This document shows, in pieces, positions 7,145 through 15,567 of a stretch of 21,285 bases of DNA (position 1 is the stretch's first letter; each line of letters starts with the position of its first letter). This DNA is from Chrysochromulina tobinii (Eukaryota > Haptophyta > Prymnesiales > Chrysochromulinaceae). Location: assembly GCA_001275005.1 (NCBI GenBank), contig JWZX01002138.1, forward strand, positions 1 to 21,285. The letters are read 5' to 3'. The notes below the pieces were generated by a model, which was given only the letters and a program-made list of their open reading frames with translations, was not told where the DNA came from and made no database searches. The position numbers were made by a program, and so were the translations under genes.

Positions 7145-8281
7145 CTAATGGATGGCTGCGGCCTCGGCCACCACGGCGGCGGCAGCGGCGGCGGTGGCGG
7201 CCATCCAGGTGTCGTCAACGCCGGCGGCGCGGCGTTGCTCGGGCGACAAGGTCCTCGCAAATTCCTCAATCTGGAGACGCAGCGCATTGTGGGGTACCAG
7301 AGCGGTCGAGGCTAGACGGAGCCCGGTGAGCGGGCTTGTGGTGTTGTGCTGAAACCAGCGTTCAATGGACGACCGGTCGTAAGTGTGATTGTCGATCGTC
7401 TTGACGGGATCCGCCATCACGTCCTGCGAGATCGGGCAGAAGAAATGGTGCGGAAACGTGTCCGTCGGCAACGCGGCAGCGAGCTCTGACAGATCGAGTG
7501 GTGGTGTGCTCATACGATCGATCATGACTTTGACGTCCTGGACTGTCTTGATGACGCGGCGCACGGCGCGCTCCTTTCCGCGGGCCTCATCGAGCTGCAC
7601 CGCGAACGCTGCGTCACGCGTGAAGACCACCTTCACACGCCGGCTGATAACGGGCAGCGTCAAATCGAGCTCGTCCGCCGCCGCCGAGAAGGCGTGCTCC
7701 ATCTCGGCATTCGCATCCGGCAGGTACGGGCACCACCACGCGTCGCTCAGGGCCATCAGGTTGCCCTGCTTCTCGGGCACGCCGAGGCACCACTGCCACA
7801 CCACCACGGGCACGTCCCACGCGCCCGACTGCAGGTCCAGACCCGACCACGGGTGGAACGTGCCAGCCACGCTAGTGTCGAAGTCACCGTCGAGCAGACT
7901 GTCCGCCGGCAGCTGCTCGTCGAAGCGCAGCTCCGACTCGGACTCGGAGGTGGCGATGCGCCACTCGCCATGCACCTGCTTGCTGAAGATGACCACACGG
8001 TCCGGGTCCTCAGGCTGCTTAACGTGCCTCTTCACGCTGCGGTAGCCCGGCTGCTTGAAGCCAGCGCGGCCCATTGAGATCCCCGGCGTGGTCTGGTAGG
8101 AGCTGCCGCTCGGGTGGAAGTGCACGGTCGCGTTGAAAAAGTCGGATCCGAGCACGCACGCTGAAGCCGTCCTCGGATCACGCTCCTTCCACGACTGTTC
8201 GATGCGCGAGGCAATCGCCCGAGGGTAGAAGTCGATTTTGCGCCGCACGGGGTCCACAGACAGCCAGACCACCTGGGTCAT
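7145..8281 (-). CDS. WWE-WWE-U-box protein, probable E3 ubiquitin ligase
   Basis: This 378-aa protein has a clear U-box at about 277-345: HFFCPISQDVMADPV, then the TYDRSSIERWF and SPLTG segments. That is the fold that recruits E2 enzymes without zinc. The N-terminal part contains two WWE-like modules. The first is about 4-87 (VVWLSVDPVRRKIDFYP, IEQSW, then GYRSVKRH). The second is about 160-244 (VVWQWC, WWCPYL, IEH-like MEHAF, then RAVRRV). WWE domains in other proteins bind ADP-ribose units, as in RNF146 and Deltex, so the likely role is ADP-ribose-directed ubiquitination. The substrate is unknown. The C-terminus is a poly-Ala tail with no known role. The ATG at 8281 begins directly with the WWE module, and the first module's second Trp is weak. 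It is divergent from the GT14 gene. The U-box call is firm; the first WWE is less so. Confidence 0.85.
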   Translation of the reverse strand: MTQVVWLSVDPVRRKIDFYPRAIASRIEQSWKERDPRTASACVLGSDFFNATVHFHPSGSSYQTTPGISMGRAGFKQPGYRSVKRHVKQPEDPDRVVIFSKQVHGEWRIATSESESELRFDEQLPADSLLDGDFDTSVAGTFHPWSGLDLQSGAWDVPVVVWQWCLGVPEKQGNLMALSDAWWCPYLPDANAEMEHAFSAAADELDLTLPVISRRVKVVFTRDAAFAVQLDEARGKERAVRRVIKTVQDVKVMIDRMSTPPLDLSELAAALPTDTFPHHFFCPISQDVMADPVKTIDNHTYDRSSIERWFQHNTTSPLTGLRLASTALVPHNALRLQIEEFARTLSPEQRRAAGVDDTWMAATAAAAAAVVAEAAAIH

Positions 8282-8825
8282 CTCTGCTCTCGCTGCGGCT
8301 CCGGTGGCGCAGAGAGAGTCAGGCCCGCAAGCTTCCCGGTGGCACAGGTGGCACAGAGGATGGTCAGCTTGGCCTGTACCACTTCCGCGAATTAGGGTCC
8401 GGCGAGTGAACCGTGAACGTTAACACGGCAGACGCGACTTCTGGTGCTTCGGCGCTGTTACTGCCCGCGATCCGTGTGCCCGTGTGTCCCGTGTGTGTCG
8501 CTGTATCCCAACACCCCCGGCTCCCCCCGGTGTCTTTCTACGGGCGGGCCAGTTCGCCAGTTGCTTTTACATTGTACATTGTAACTGGGGCTGGGCGGTG
8601 GGGGTCTGGTCTCCCTTGAGTCGGCCGCAGGGTTCGGTCGTCTCCGGCGTCGTGGCGTGGTCGTGCGTGTGCGTTAGTGGGTCGGGTTGGTTGTGAGGTT
8701 CGAGATGTCCGTGTGTCCCGTATGTGTGTCCCGGCGCCCCCCGGTGTCTTTTATGTCCCAGATCCCCCCGGTGTCTTTTTACCGGTACCTTCACGATACT
8801 TCACATATATATGGGCCTGGCACAC
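8282..8825. promoter_or_regulatory. Divergent intergenic region of U-box and GT14 genes
   Basis: The two genes point away from each other across 544 bp, so this region should hold both promoters. It contains three copies of a CCCCCCGGTGTCTTTTTA-type module, described separately, and a run of GTGTGTCCCGTGTG-like short repeats at 8473-8500 and 8707-8732. No TATA box is obvious. Confidence 0.55.
8516..8789 (+). repeat. Three copies of the CCGGTGTCTTTTTACCGGTA module
   Basis: Copies begin at 8516 (CCCGGCTCCCCCCGGTGTCT), 8730 (CCCGGCGCCCCCCGGTGTCT) and 8763 (TCCCCCCGGTGTCTTTTTAC followed by CGGTACC). The last ends 36 bp before the chosen GT14 start. The stretch 8660-8753 is also similar, in reverse orientation, to 19640-19740 upstream of the DHHC gene, including the phrase GGTTGGTTGTGAG. 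Confidence 0.85.
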
Positions 8826-11513
8826 ATGTCACCTTCAAGACGAGGCTTCCGGAGGACGCTCCTGTCCGCATACCTCGCGGTGGCCGCGCTCAGCAGTGGT
8901 TCCGCCGAGCCCGAGACGCTGGTGGAAGCCGAGGATAACGCGCTGGTGGAGGTGCCGACCACTCAGCAGCAGCAGCAGGACGGAGCCCTGGGCGTCGGTG
9001 CAGGCGTGCTTGGCTGCACAGGTGACGCGGAGGCCGATGAGACCACCGTCGACGAGTCCGAGGCGACGCTTCACGCCGTCGATGTGGGCGATGCGTCATC
9101 CGCAGCGCACGCTGGCGCCGGCGCTGCAGCGCCGCGCTTCAACATCAGCGCCTTCAACGGCTTTAAACTCAGCAACCTCTCAGCGGCGCTCGACGCGCGC
9201 TGCCAGGCGGCGGTGGCCGACGTGCTCGACCGGGATGCCAGCGGCGAGCGGCCGCCGAAGCTCTACGCCGACCCTCTGGAGGGCGCGCGCGTTGCGCCGC
9301 TCAACGGCACGGACGACGTGCGCTTCGTTTACTTCATCGGCGTGGGCAACCGTCCTCACGCGCACCTAGTCGTCTCGCGGCTGATCTACGCGCTCTACTC
9401 GCCCACGCACCTCTTCTTGCTGCACGTGGACATCAAGGCGGCCGAAGCGGCCGCGGCCGCGTGCTACGCCCTCCAGGCCAAGCACGCGAACGTGCGCGTG
9501 CTTGGAGCGCGGCGCCTCGTGCAGTGGGGAATGTTCTCCATGGTGTCCATCGGACTGGACGCGATGCTCAGCGCACTCCGCGCCGGGTTGGCCTTCGACT
9601 ACTTCATCAACCTGAGCGACGCGGATCTGGCACTGCGCACGGACGTCGAGATGCGTCGATTCTTCAGCCGGCCAGCCATCCGCGGTCGCTCTTTCATCAA
9701 CGTACACGACGGCGGCGGGCGGGCGCTGCTGGAGGCGGCCGCCTTCATCGATACTCACACGATCGTCGAGTGCGGTGGGTACGGCTTCGTGGTAGTCAAC
9801 AAGACGGCGCGCGACTTCCCGCTCACGCACGGCTGCTGTATTGGGCGTAGCGGGCCAGCCGCCTTTGCTCAACTGCCGATCGGTCGAGGGTCACTTCTGG
9901 GTGGACGTCGGCCTTCGACGATGGGCACGAGTAGTCGCGCGAGTAGTACGTCGAGCACCGAGGGGGGCGAGGACGAGGAGGAGGGGCTGCGCGCGCACAC
10001 GGGCTCACAGTGGGCTGCGCTCTCGTATGAGTTTTGCCGTGATCTGGTGCTTTCGACCGAAGGTCTCCGCTGGATCGCAGCTTTTGAGCGACGCCTTGTG
10101 CCCGATGAGTCGCTTCTGCAGACTGTGGCCATGCACTCGCCGCGCCATCGGAGCACGCTGATCAACCACAACCTGCGGTGGATTGACTGGCCCCACTCGC
10201 ACGGCGACCCGAACGAGTACTGGAACAAGTTGGGCGCGCGTCAGTATATCGGTGGCCCACGGGTCCTCAACGCGAGCGAGCTGCGCCAAGTGCTCGCCTC
10301 GCCGTACCTCTTTGCGCGCAAGGTCGACGTGAGCGTCGATGCGGAGGTGCGTTGATTGCCATTGATGACCTGTCTTGCATGCAAGTGCTCACCTCATTTG
10401 AGCGTCGATGCGGAAGTGCTCCGAAAATGGGATCTTCAAATGAGGTGATCGATCGGATGCATGCGAGTGCTCATCACGGCGCCCCGCCCCCTTTCCCCAC
10501 AGGTGCTCCAAAAATGGGACGTGTGGATGGCGCGCAAGCTCGCCGGCGAGGCGCCCAACCCTCCCCAGGCTCCGATTGGGCACTCGCCCGGGGATCCGGA
10601 TCTGAAACGGCGATTCCGCGCGCCAGGGCTAGGTCCCCTACCGGACGGTTCGCGTCGCGTGCGTCGTCGCATTGCTCGTCTGGACTTTGAAGACGGCTCC
10701 AGCTGCGGGTGCGGCGAAGCCTGCGAGGCCCTCGAGGGCGGGTGCTGCCCCCACAGCACATGCGATCCGCCTCTGCCCACGGCGGCGCCCATTGCGGCGC
10801 CCACGACGGCGTCCAATACGGTGCCCATGACGGCGCCCACGACGGCGCCCACAGCGGCGCACGAGGCGTCGCCTTGGGCGCCGCACAGCTCGCCGCGGGA
10901 GATGCGCATGCGACCCTGCCCCACCAGCCCACGGCACACGCGCAGCCTGCCCGGCGGCGCTCCCGCGTCCATCCATTGGTTCAATGGGGCGCGCCACGCG
11001 GTGCGGCTCTCGGTACTCAACTACGAAGGAGTCGAGGTGCCCTTGCGAACGCTCGACCGGCCCGACGACACCGCCTCGTTTGCGTCGCGTGAGCGCATCG
11101 TTTGGCGAGCGCGCGCGCTCAACGGCGCGCTGATGCTCGAGCATCGAATGGGAGAGGACGAAACGCCCGAGACGGCGCTGGTGGAGGAGGAGGAGGAGGA
11201 GGAGGAGGCGGCAACGGCAACGGACGTGGCGATGCCCACAAACGCCGTCTTGGGCTCGAACTCGTCCGAACCGAGCGCCGTCACGGGCAGAAGAGCGAGC
11301 GTGCGCGGCAACGTGGGCGAGGCCGTGGTCAGTATCAAGGACTGCCGCTTCCGCCTCACGGGTGCTGCGGCCGTGGTGGCCGCCACTGTGTCCGCGGCCA
11401 CACTCGCGGGCCATGTGGACCCGAGTGCCGCGGGCGTCGAGGAGGCCATCGCAGCCGCGGCGAAGGCACTCGGCGAGCCGACGCCGTGGTGGCTCAAGCG
11501 TCAAGCCCCATAG
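8826..11513 (+). CDS. GT14 glycosyltransferase (core-2/xylosyltransferase family)
   Basis: Two exons, 8826-10346 and 10503-11513, give about 843 aa. The catalytic GT14 ('Branch') domain spans about 166-507. It has FVYFIGVG, LLHVDIK, FDYFINLSDADLAL, TGSQWAALS, VPDESLLQTV and the INHNLRWIDWP segment. The family are Golgi type II proteins that transfer xylose or GlcNAc to glycans. A short hydrophobic stretch (about 11-24), after basic residues at the N-terminus, fits a signal anchor. The start at 8826 is the ATG before that stretch; the frame is open further upstream through a repeat. After the intron, ...SVDAE joins VLQKWDVW, matching the usual family end. Exon 2 adds a Cys-rich patch (CGCGEACEALEGGCC), a 12-nt-repeat-coded Thr/Ala/Pro linker, a possible VHL-like beta segment (about 664-722) and an acidic run. 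A Gly/Ser/Glu-rich insertion lies at about 350-392. Confidence 0.85.
10347..10502 (+). other. GT14 gene intron, 156 bp
   Basis: It begins GTGCGTTG and ends CCTTTCCCCACAG, in phase 0. Without splicing the frame stops at 10355. The intron contains a second copy of the exon-edge sequence TGAGCGTCGATGCGGA (about 10398-10414), followed by GTGCTCCGAAAATGGGA. This nearly repeats both sides of the splice junction. An 11-bp inverted repeat (ACCTCATTTGA / TCAAATGAGGT) flanks that copy. Confidence 0.8.
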
Positions 11514-11828
11514 GACGCGGCCGCCTAGCTGCTCTCTGAAGTATAGGTTAGTAGCGCTATGATGTATCGTTCGTGAACCGTAGTTTTAAGGATCGACAGG
11601 ACACAGGTCCGGTCGCCTCTACGCCGTGATCCAAATTTGATGGTAATCCCCTCCGTTTGTCCGCGGCGGCCGCACACAAACGACGAACATAAATGAGATA
11701 AGATAACATTCCAGATTACCGGAACGGTAATCGGTATAGCGAACATTCAACGTACAGCGGTAAGCGCAAGGTGCCGGCGCCGGATGCCAGCGGAAGCGCC
11801 AGTATGCGCTACCTCCTCATCCACCTCA
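11514..11828. terminator. Convergent 3' intergenic region
   Basis: The GT14 and UBA genes end toward each other across 315 bp, so both 3' untranslated ends should lie here. A perfect 8-bp stem with a 3-nt loop is at 11714-11732 (GATTACCG GAA CGGTAATC). No canonical AATAAA was found; AACATAAATGAG near 11687 is the closest A-rich element. Confidence 0.4.
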
Positions 11829-13553
11829 TTATCGTCCCTGAATGAACGACGCCTCCGGCGGCGCGTGCGCGACGTCGAGCGACCGCATCTGCTGCTCGAG
11901 ATCATCGTGTTGAGGCGGAGGCGGAGGCGGAGGCGCTGCCCCCGCCTCATCATTGTCGTCGTCAAAGGCCGCGTAGCCGCTGTTCGTAACGGCACGCGGG
12001 GTGCCGGGCATGAACATCTTTGGCATGTTCGGCAGGAGCGACTTGGTCGGCGCCGGCGCTGCGAGATCGCAGTGAGGCAGAGGCGACGACGAGGACGGCA
12101 TGTTCGAAAGCAGCGACTTGTTCGGCGCCCCCTCCTCATCAGTGTCGTATTGAGGCGGAGGCGACGCCGAGGACGTGGCCTCATACGGAGGCGGAGGCGG
12201 AGGCGGCTCCGCCTCAGAGGCGGCCAACTCCGCTCTCACAGGCTCGAATGCACCGAATGCACCCCGTTCCACAGGCGCCACCTCGAAAGCGGGGTTGGCT
12301 GGGAGCCCGAATTTCTCGCGGCGTTTCTTGTCGAGGGCCGCACGGGCACGGCCAATGCGTTGGCTGATTTTCGCGCTCTGCGCCATCTCCGGTTTGCGCG
12401 CAGTCGCTTTCTGCTGCACCACTCCACCAGCGGCTATCTGCTCGTCCGATGCATGAGCCGTTGATGCGCACGCATCTCCACTCGGGCCCCGAGTGGTCTG
12501 ACTCTGCTCTGCCTCGTCGACGGCGAGCAGCCGCTCGAGCGCCCTCGTCGCATCGCCACCACTCTGCTGCATGGCGGCCGCCACCGCCGTCGCCTCGAAG
12601 CCCATCTGCTTCAGCGTCGCCTCCGTCAGCTCCCCCTCATCTGCTTCAGGTGTGGAGATGGCCATGCCAGCGCTTTCGTACATGTCCTCAAACCTGGGAG
12701 CGGGCACAGGCAGGCCCGCGGTCACCGTGTGCGGCGGCGGCGCGGAAGAGGAAGCGGCGATCTCTGGCTGATCGAGCAGCAGATGCACCGCGCGGCCCAC
12801 ATCGCCGCCCGCTTTCAGAAGCGCGATTGACGCCTGGTCCTCAGTGAAGCCCATTGAAGTGAGCTCGAGCAAAGAGTCCCTTTCCCTCTCCCAGTCCCTT
12901 GGCTCGATGGTAGCCGCTCTGGGGGGGGGGGGTGCGGAAGGGGCATAACCGTATGCAATTGGCATTGGTGCTGCGCTCTGCCGCGGAGGCGGCTGGGCCA
13001 CCATGATCTCCATTCCCGGTACGTAGCCGGGAGGCACCACGATCTCGAGCAGCGTGCCATCGGGGGTCTCCACGCGGAACCGAGTGCCGGCAACGCACCC
13101 CGGCGGGACGATCACGCGAAGCTGGGTGGGTATCGCCTGCTGCGTGGGTATCGCCTGCTGGGTGGGCAAGGCACGCTTGCGGATCGCTCGCTTGAAGCCG
13201 GAGGTCGCATTGGTCTGCGTCATCGCCACGAGGTCAATCACGTAGCTTCCCAGGAGCGTGTGCAGGTAGATCGTCCTCGTGCCCGTGTTGAGCGCCGTGT
13301 TGAGCTCTGCGTTCTGCTCTTGCGAGTACGGGACCCACTTACCAGTGTGCTGCGGGTCATCATCCCACTCCCAAATCATCTGCTGCGTGGGCGCAGCCGG
13401 GAGTTGTTGAGGTTGGGGGACCTGGATCTGCAGTGTTTGTCCGGCAACGACGCCGGGCGGCACCTGAATGGCGACGATTTGGCCGCCAATGTTGCCGTGG
13501 AAGATGCCCCCGGGCGCTACGCCCGGGGGCACCTTGACTATGTGTGCCTCCAT
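11829..13553 (-). CDS. VPPG-WWE-VPPG-UBA-UBA ubiquitin-binding protein
   Basis: This 574-aa protein starts at the ATG at 13553. Residues 4-46 and 144-187 carry paired VPPG repeats (KVPPGVAPGGIF, QVPPGVVAGQTL, IVPPGCVAGTRF, VVPPGYVPGMEI), a motif I know from algal and oomycete proteins without a firm function. Between them, about 58-127, is a WWE domain: MIWEWDDDPQHTGKWVPY, then IYLHTLLGSYVIDLVAMTQ and GFKRAIRKR. Two UBA domains follow at about 223-262 (LLELTSMGFTEDQASIALL, GGDVGRAVHLLL) and 306-346 (TLKQMGFEATAVAAAM, GGDATRALERLL). The C-terminal 190 residues are disordered, with Pro runs and a repeated NKSLLSNMP/TKSLLPNMP. UBA domains bind ubiquitin and WWE binds ADP-ribose, so it may be an adaptor linking the two signals. 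That function is inference; the domains are clear. It is cytosolic or nuclear, with no signal peptide or membrane segment. Confidence 0.85.
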   Translation of the reverse strand: MEAHIVKVPPGVAPGGIFHGNIGGQIVAIQVPPGVVAGQTLQIQVPQPQQLPAAPTQQMIWEWDDDPQHTGKWVPYSQEQNAELNTALNTGTRTIYLHTLLGSYVIDLVAMTQTNATSGFKRAIRKRALPTQQAIPTQQAIPTQLRVIVPPGCVAGTRFRVETPDGTLLEIVVPPGYVPGMEIMVAQPPPRQSAAPMPIAYGYAPSAPPPPRAATIEPRDWERERDSLLELTSMGFTEDQASIALLKAGGDVGRAVHLLLDQPEIAASSSAPPPHTVTAGLPVPAPRFEDMYESAGMAISTPEADEGELTEATLKQMGFEATAVAAAMQQSGGDATRALERLLAVDEAEQSQTTRGPSGDACASTAHASDEQIAAGGVVQQKATARKPEMAQSAKISQRIGRARAALDKKRREKFGLPANPAFEVAPVERGAFGAFEPVRAELAASEAEPPPPPPPYEATSSASPPPQYDTDEEGAPNKSLLSNMPSSSSPLPHCDLAAPAPTKSLLPNMPKMFMPGTPRAVTNSGYAAFDDDNDEAGAAPPPPPPPQHDDLEQQMRSLDVAHAPPEASFIQGR

Positions 13554-13693
13554 GCCGAGAGTGCCTCTGGCACGCTCGCTTTATGGTGTGGGGAAGGATG
13601 GCTCGAGGCCGGGGCCGGGGGGCGCCTACTCAATCACAACACCGGTTCCTGGGCGTTACGTATTGCGGGTCAAACTTTCCTTTGTGTGGTGCG
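13554..13693. promoter_or_regulatory. Short bidirectional promoter region
   Basis: The start codons of the VPPG-WWE-UBA gene (13553, minus) and the esterase gene (13694, plus) are only 140 bp apart. Both promoters and 5' untranslated ends must be packed here or overlap the genes. No specific site was identified. Confidence 0.5.
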
Positions 13694-14581
13694 ATGCGTG
13701 ACGCGATGATCGCTGCGGCGGCACTCGGCGCTGCCGCGCTTTGCCTCTGGACGTGGCGCCAGGGCAAGCGCGTGCAAGGCTACGCCCCACCACGTATCCT
13801 TCTCTTCGGCGACTCGATCACCCAGCAGAGCTTCTCAGTCGGTGGCTGGGGAGCGAGGCTGTCCGATCAATATCAGAGGTACGCGGATGTTGTCAACCGC
13901 GGCTTCTCGGGGTACAATACCCGCTGGGCCTTGGAGCTGCTGGCTGGCCCGCAGCTACGTGACAGCGAGCAGCGCACCGTTCTCGTCACCATCTTCTTCG
14001 GGGCAAATGACGCGTCGTTGCCGGAGCACAACCTGCGACAGCATGTGCCACTCGATGAGTTCAAGGCCAACCTGCGCACCATCGTGGCGCACTTTCGCGA
14101 ACAATGCCCGTCCGCGGCAATACTGCTGATCACACCGCCACCCGTCTGCCACGAGCAACGCATCGCCTTCCAGCGGCAGCGATTTCCGAACTCCCCGTCG
14201 GGTGTGCTCGAGCGCACCAACGAGAATGCTGGCGTGTACGCCGACGCCGTGGCCAATGTGGCCCAGGAGCTCGGGCTCCCGTGCGTCAATCTGTGGGCGG
14301 AGCTGCAGGCTGCGGCACCCGGCGACGGCTGGCACGTGTACCTTTCCGACGGGCTGCACCTCTCTGTGGCGGGAAACCTTCAAGTGGCGGAGCTCGTGCT
14401 GGCGCAGATCCAGGCGAGCTATCCGTTCTTAGCGGTGTCGCCCGACCCGCACACGGGCAATTTGGGCAACAGCGGCACCACGTGCACCGGTATCCCGCCA
14501 AATGGGCCATGGCATGACAAGATCGACTCGAACGACCCAGCGGCTGCCTTTGCCCTTTGTCCAGTCAACCTGATGGCGTGA
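13694..14581 (+). CDS. SGNH/GDSL hydrolase, isoamyl-acetate-esterase-like
   Basis: The 295-aa product has the SGNH blocks in order. Block I is ILLFGDSITQ with nucleophile Ser41. Block II is NRGFSGYNTRW around Gly70-Gly73. Block III is FFGANDAS with Asn105. Block V is LSDGLHLS with Asp219 and His222. Spacing and flanking sequence (ADVVNRGFSGYNTRWALELL, then VLVTIFFGANDA) resemble the IAH1 family, which hydrolyses short-chain acyl esters. A hydrophobic stretch at 6-19 follows the start, so it may be membrane-anchored or exported; this is unlike the usual soluble IAH1. The C-terminal 45 residues extend beyond the fold. An open frame runs 50 codons upstream and overlaps the neighbouring gene, but the ATG at 13694 gives the sensible N-terminus. 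It is transcribed divergently from the UBA gene. The substrate is unknown. Confidence 0.9.
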   Translation: MRDAMIAAAALGAAALCLWTWRQGKRVQGYAPPRILLFGDSITQQSFSVGGWGARLSDQYQRYADVVNRGFSGYNTRWALELLAGPQLRDSEQRTVLVTIFFGANDASLPEHNLRQHVPLDEFKANLRTIVAHFREQCPSAAILLITPPPVCHEQRIAFQRQRFPNSPSGVLERTNENAGVYADAVANVAQELGLPCVNLWAELQAAAPGDGWHVYLSDGLHLSVAGNLQVAELVLAQIQASYPFLAVSPDPHTGNLGNSGTTCTGIPPNGPWHDKIDSNDPAAAFALCPVNLMA

Positions 14582-15060
14582 TGGGATCCGATCACCGCGA
14601 ACCGATCGTTGATCTTCCGTATTTAATCCCACTTAAATCGAATAAGGACGCTGCATTGCTCAGTCGGTCTCGTCGCTACAATGTATAAACTCTTTTATTA
14701 TGAAAATGATTGAAGCATTGAACCAAAGCGCGTTTTGGTGCACTGTTCATGTGTTGCCCGTACTCTCTGGAGTCCCGCGCGTGATGCGCTCACCGTAGCA
14801 CCGGTTGTCGCGTGTGTCGTGTTTATACACATAGTCGAAGATTGGTCTTTCTTGTTCAAGTCAACTAGTCAAGTCAAGTCTTTACATAAACAATAGACAA
14901 CCAAAGTTACGGAAGCCTCTATCGAATGTGCTCGAGGCGGCCAGCAGTGGTTGAAGGGAGTGGGCGGAGATGGCGGAGGAGTTCCATCTAGAGGTGACAC
15001 GTCATTGGTGTGATTGACGTGACTTGTTCACAGGAAGCATTTACCGCGGGGCAAACAAAG
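14582..15060. other. Intergenic stretch without a supported gene
   Basis: The first 400 bp are relatively AT-rich and hold overlapping TCAAGTCAA-type repeats around 14856-14880. A TTGTTCACAG just before 15032 could be a splice acceptor for an untranslated or coding 5' exon of the next gene. Nothing else is recognised. Confidence 0.5.
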
Positions 15061-15567
15061 ATGGTGCTCGGGGTCACGTCTCGCCTCGCGGCGCCCATGA
15101 TCGCCTTCGCGTCGACCGCACCACCATCCGTGTCGCTCGTTCCAACGACGCTGTTTGCTGAGGCCCTGCCGCAAGTGCTGCCCAACGGTGGTGTGGGCGC
15201 TCAGCCGACCGATCTCATCTACGTCGTGGGCGTTCTCGGCGTCCTTATGCTTGGCGGCCTCCAGATCTTTGACTCGACGTTTGCAGAGAACACTCAAAGT
15301 TTCGTCCCGCCGATGCCTGGCAGTGCTTCAGGTCTGCGTGGGCTGCCAGTCATCGGGCCGGCTCTCAGCCGGGTTTTCGGTGCGCCAGACGACCCTGAGG
15401 CTGCTTGTGAAGCTCTTCGCCAGCGACTCCAGGCTGCTGCAGAGGCCGGCGACCTAGAGACGGCGTTCCGCCTTGAGAAGGAGCTTAAGCAAATGCTGGC
15501 CGATACGGGAGTACGATACGTGGTCGAGGATAAGTCGGGCAGCGACTCGCTGCCCGAGAATTGGTGA
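15061..15567 (+). CDS. Small one-helix membrane protein with UVR-like helix
   Basis: I do not recognise the full protein. From the ATG at 15061 it has 168 aa. Residues 1-36 are rich in Ala, Ser, Thr and Pro and poor in acidic residues, as in organelle targeting sequences. A single transmembrane helix lies at about 52-70 (LIYVVGVLGVLMLGGLQIF). Residues 112-146 (EAACEALRQRLQAAAEAGDL, then ETAFRLEKELKQML) form a helix pair resembling a UVR motif, which in plastid proteins such as Clp accessory factors mediates protein contacts. The soluble segment before it, PPMPGSASGLRGLPVIGPAL, may be a loop. A plastid membrane location is plausible but inferred. The frame is open upstream from a GTG at 15010, with a possible splice acceptor at 15032, so the true N-terminus is uncertain. 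Confidence 0.65.
   Translation: MVLGVTSRLAAPMIAFASTAPPSVSLVPTTLFAEALPQVLPNGGVGAQPTDLIYVVGVLGVLMLGGLQIFDSTFAENTQSFVPPMPGSASGLRGLPVIGPALSRVFGAPDDPEAACEALRQRLQAAAEAGDLETAFRLEKELKQMLADTGVRYVVEDKSGSDSLPENW

Noticed and set aside
8724-8825. N-terminal extension of the GT14 protein to 8724
   Set aside because: That frame opens at a GTG and translates the CCGGTGTC repeat module (CPRSPRCLFTG), which is not protein-like; the ATG at 8826 precedes a plausible signal anchor.
10461-10502. Separate gene starting upstream of the GT14 second exon
   Set aside because: The splice at 10346/10503 is in phase and continues the family's C-terminal sequence, so one spliced gene explains both frames better.
10638-11504. 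288-codon minus-strand frame opposite GT14 exon 2
   Set aside because: It is Arg/Gly-rich shadow sequence with no motif; exon 2 has the intron junction and better residue balance.
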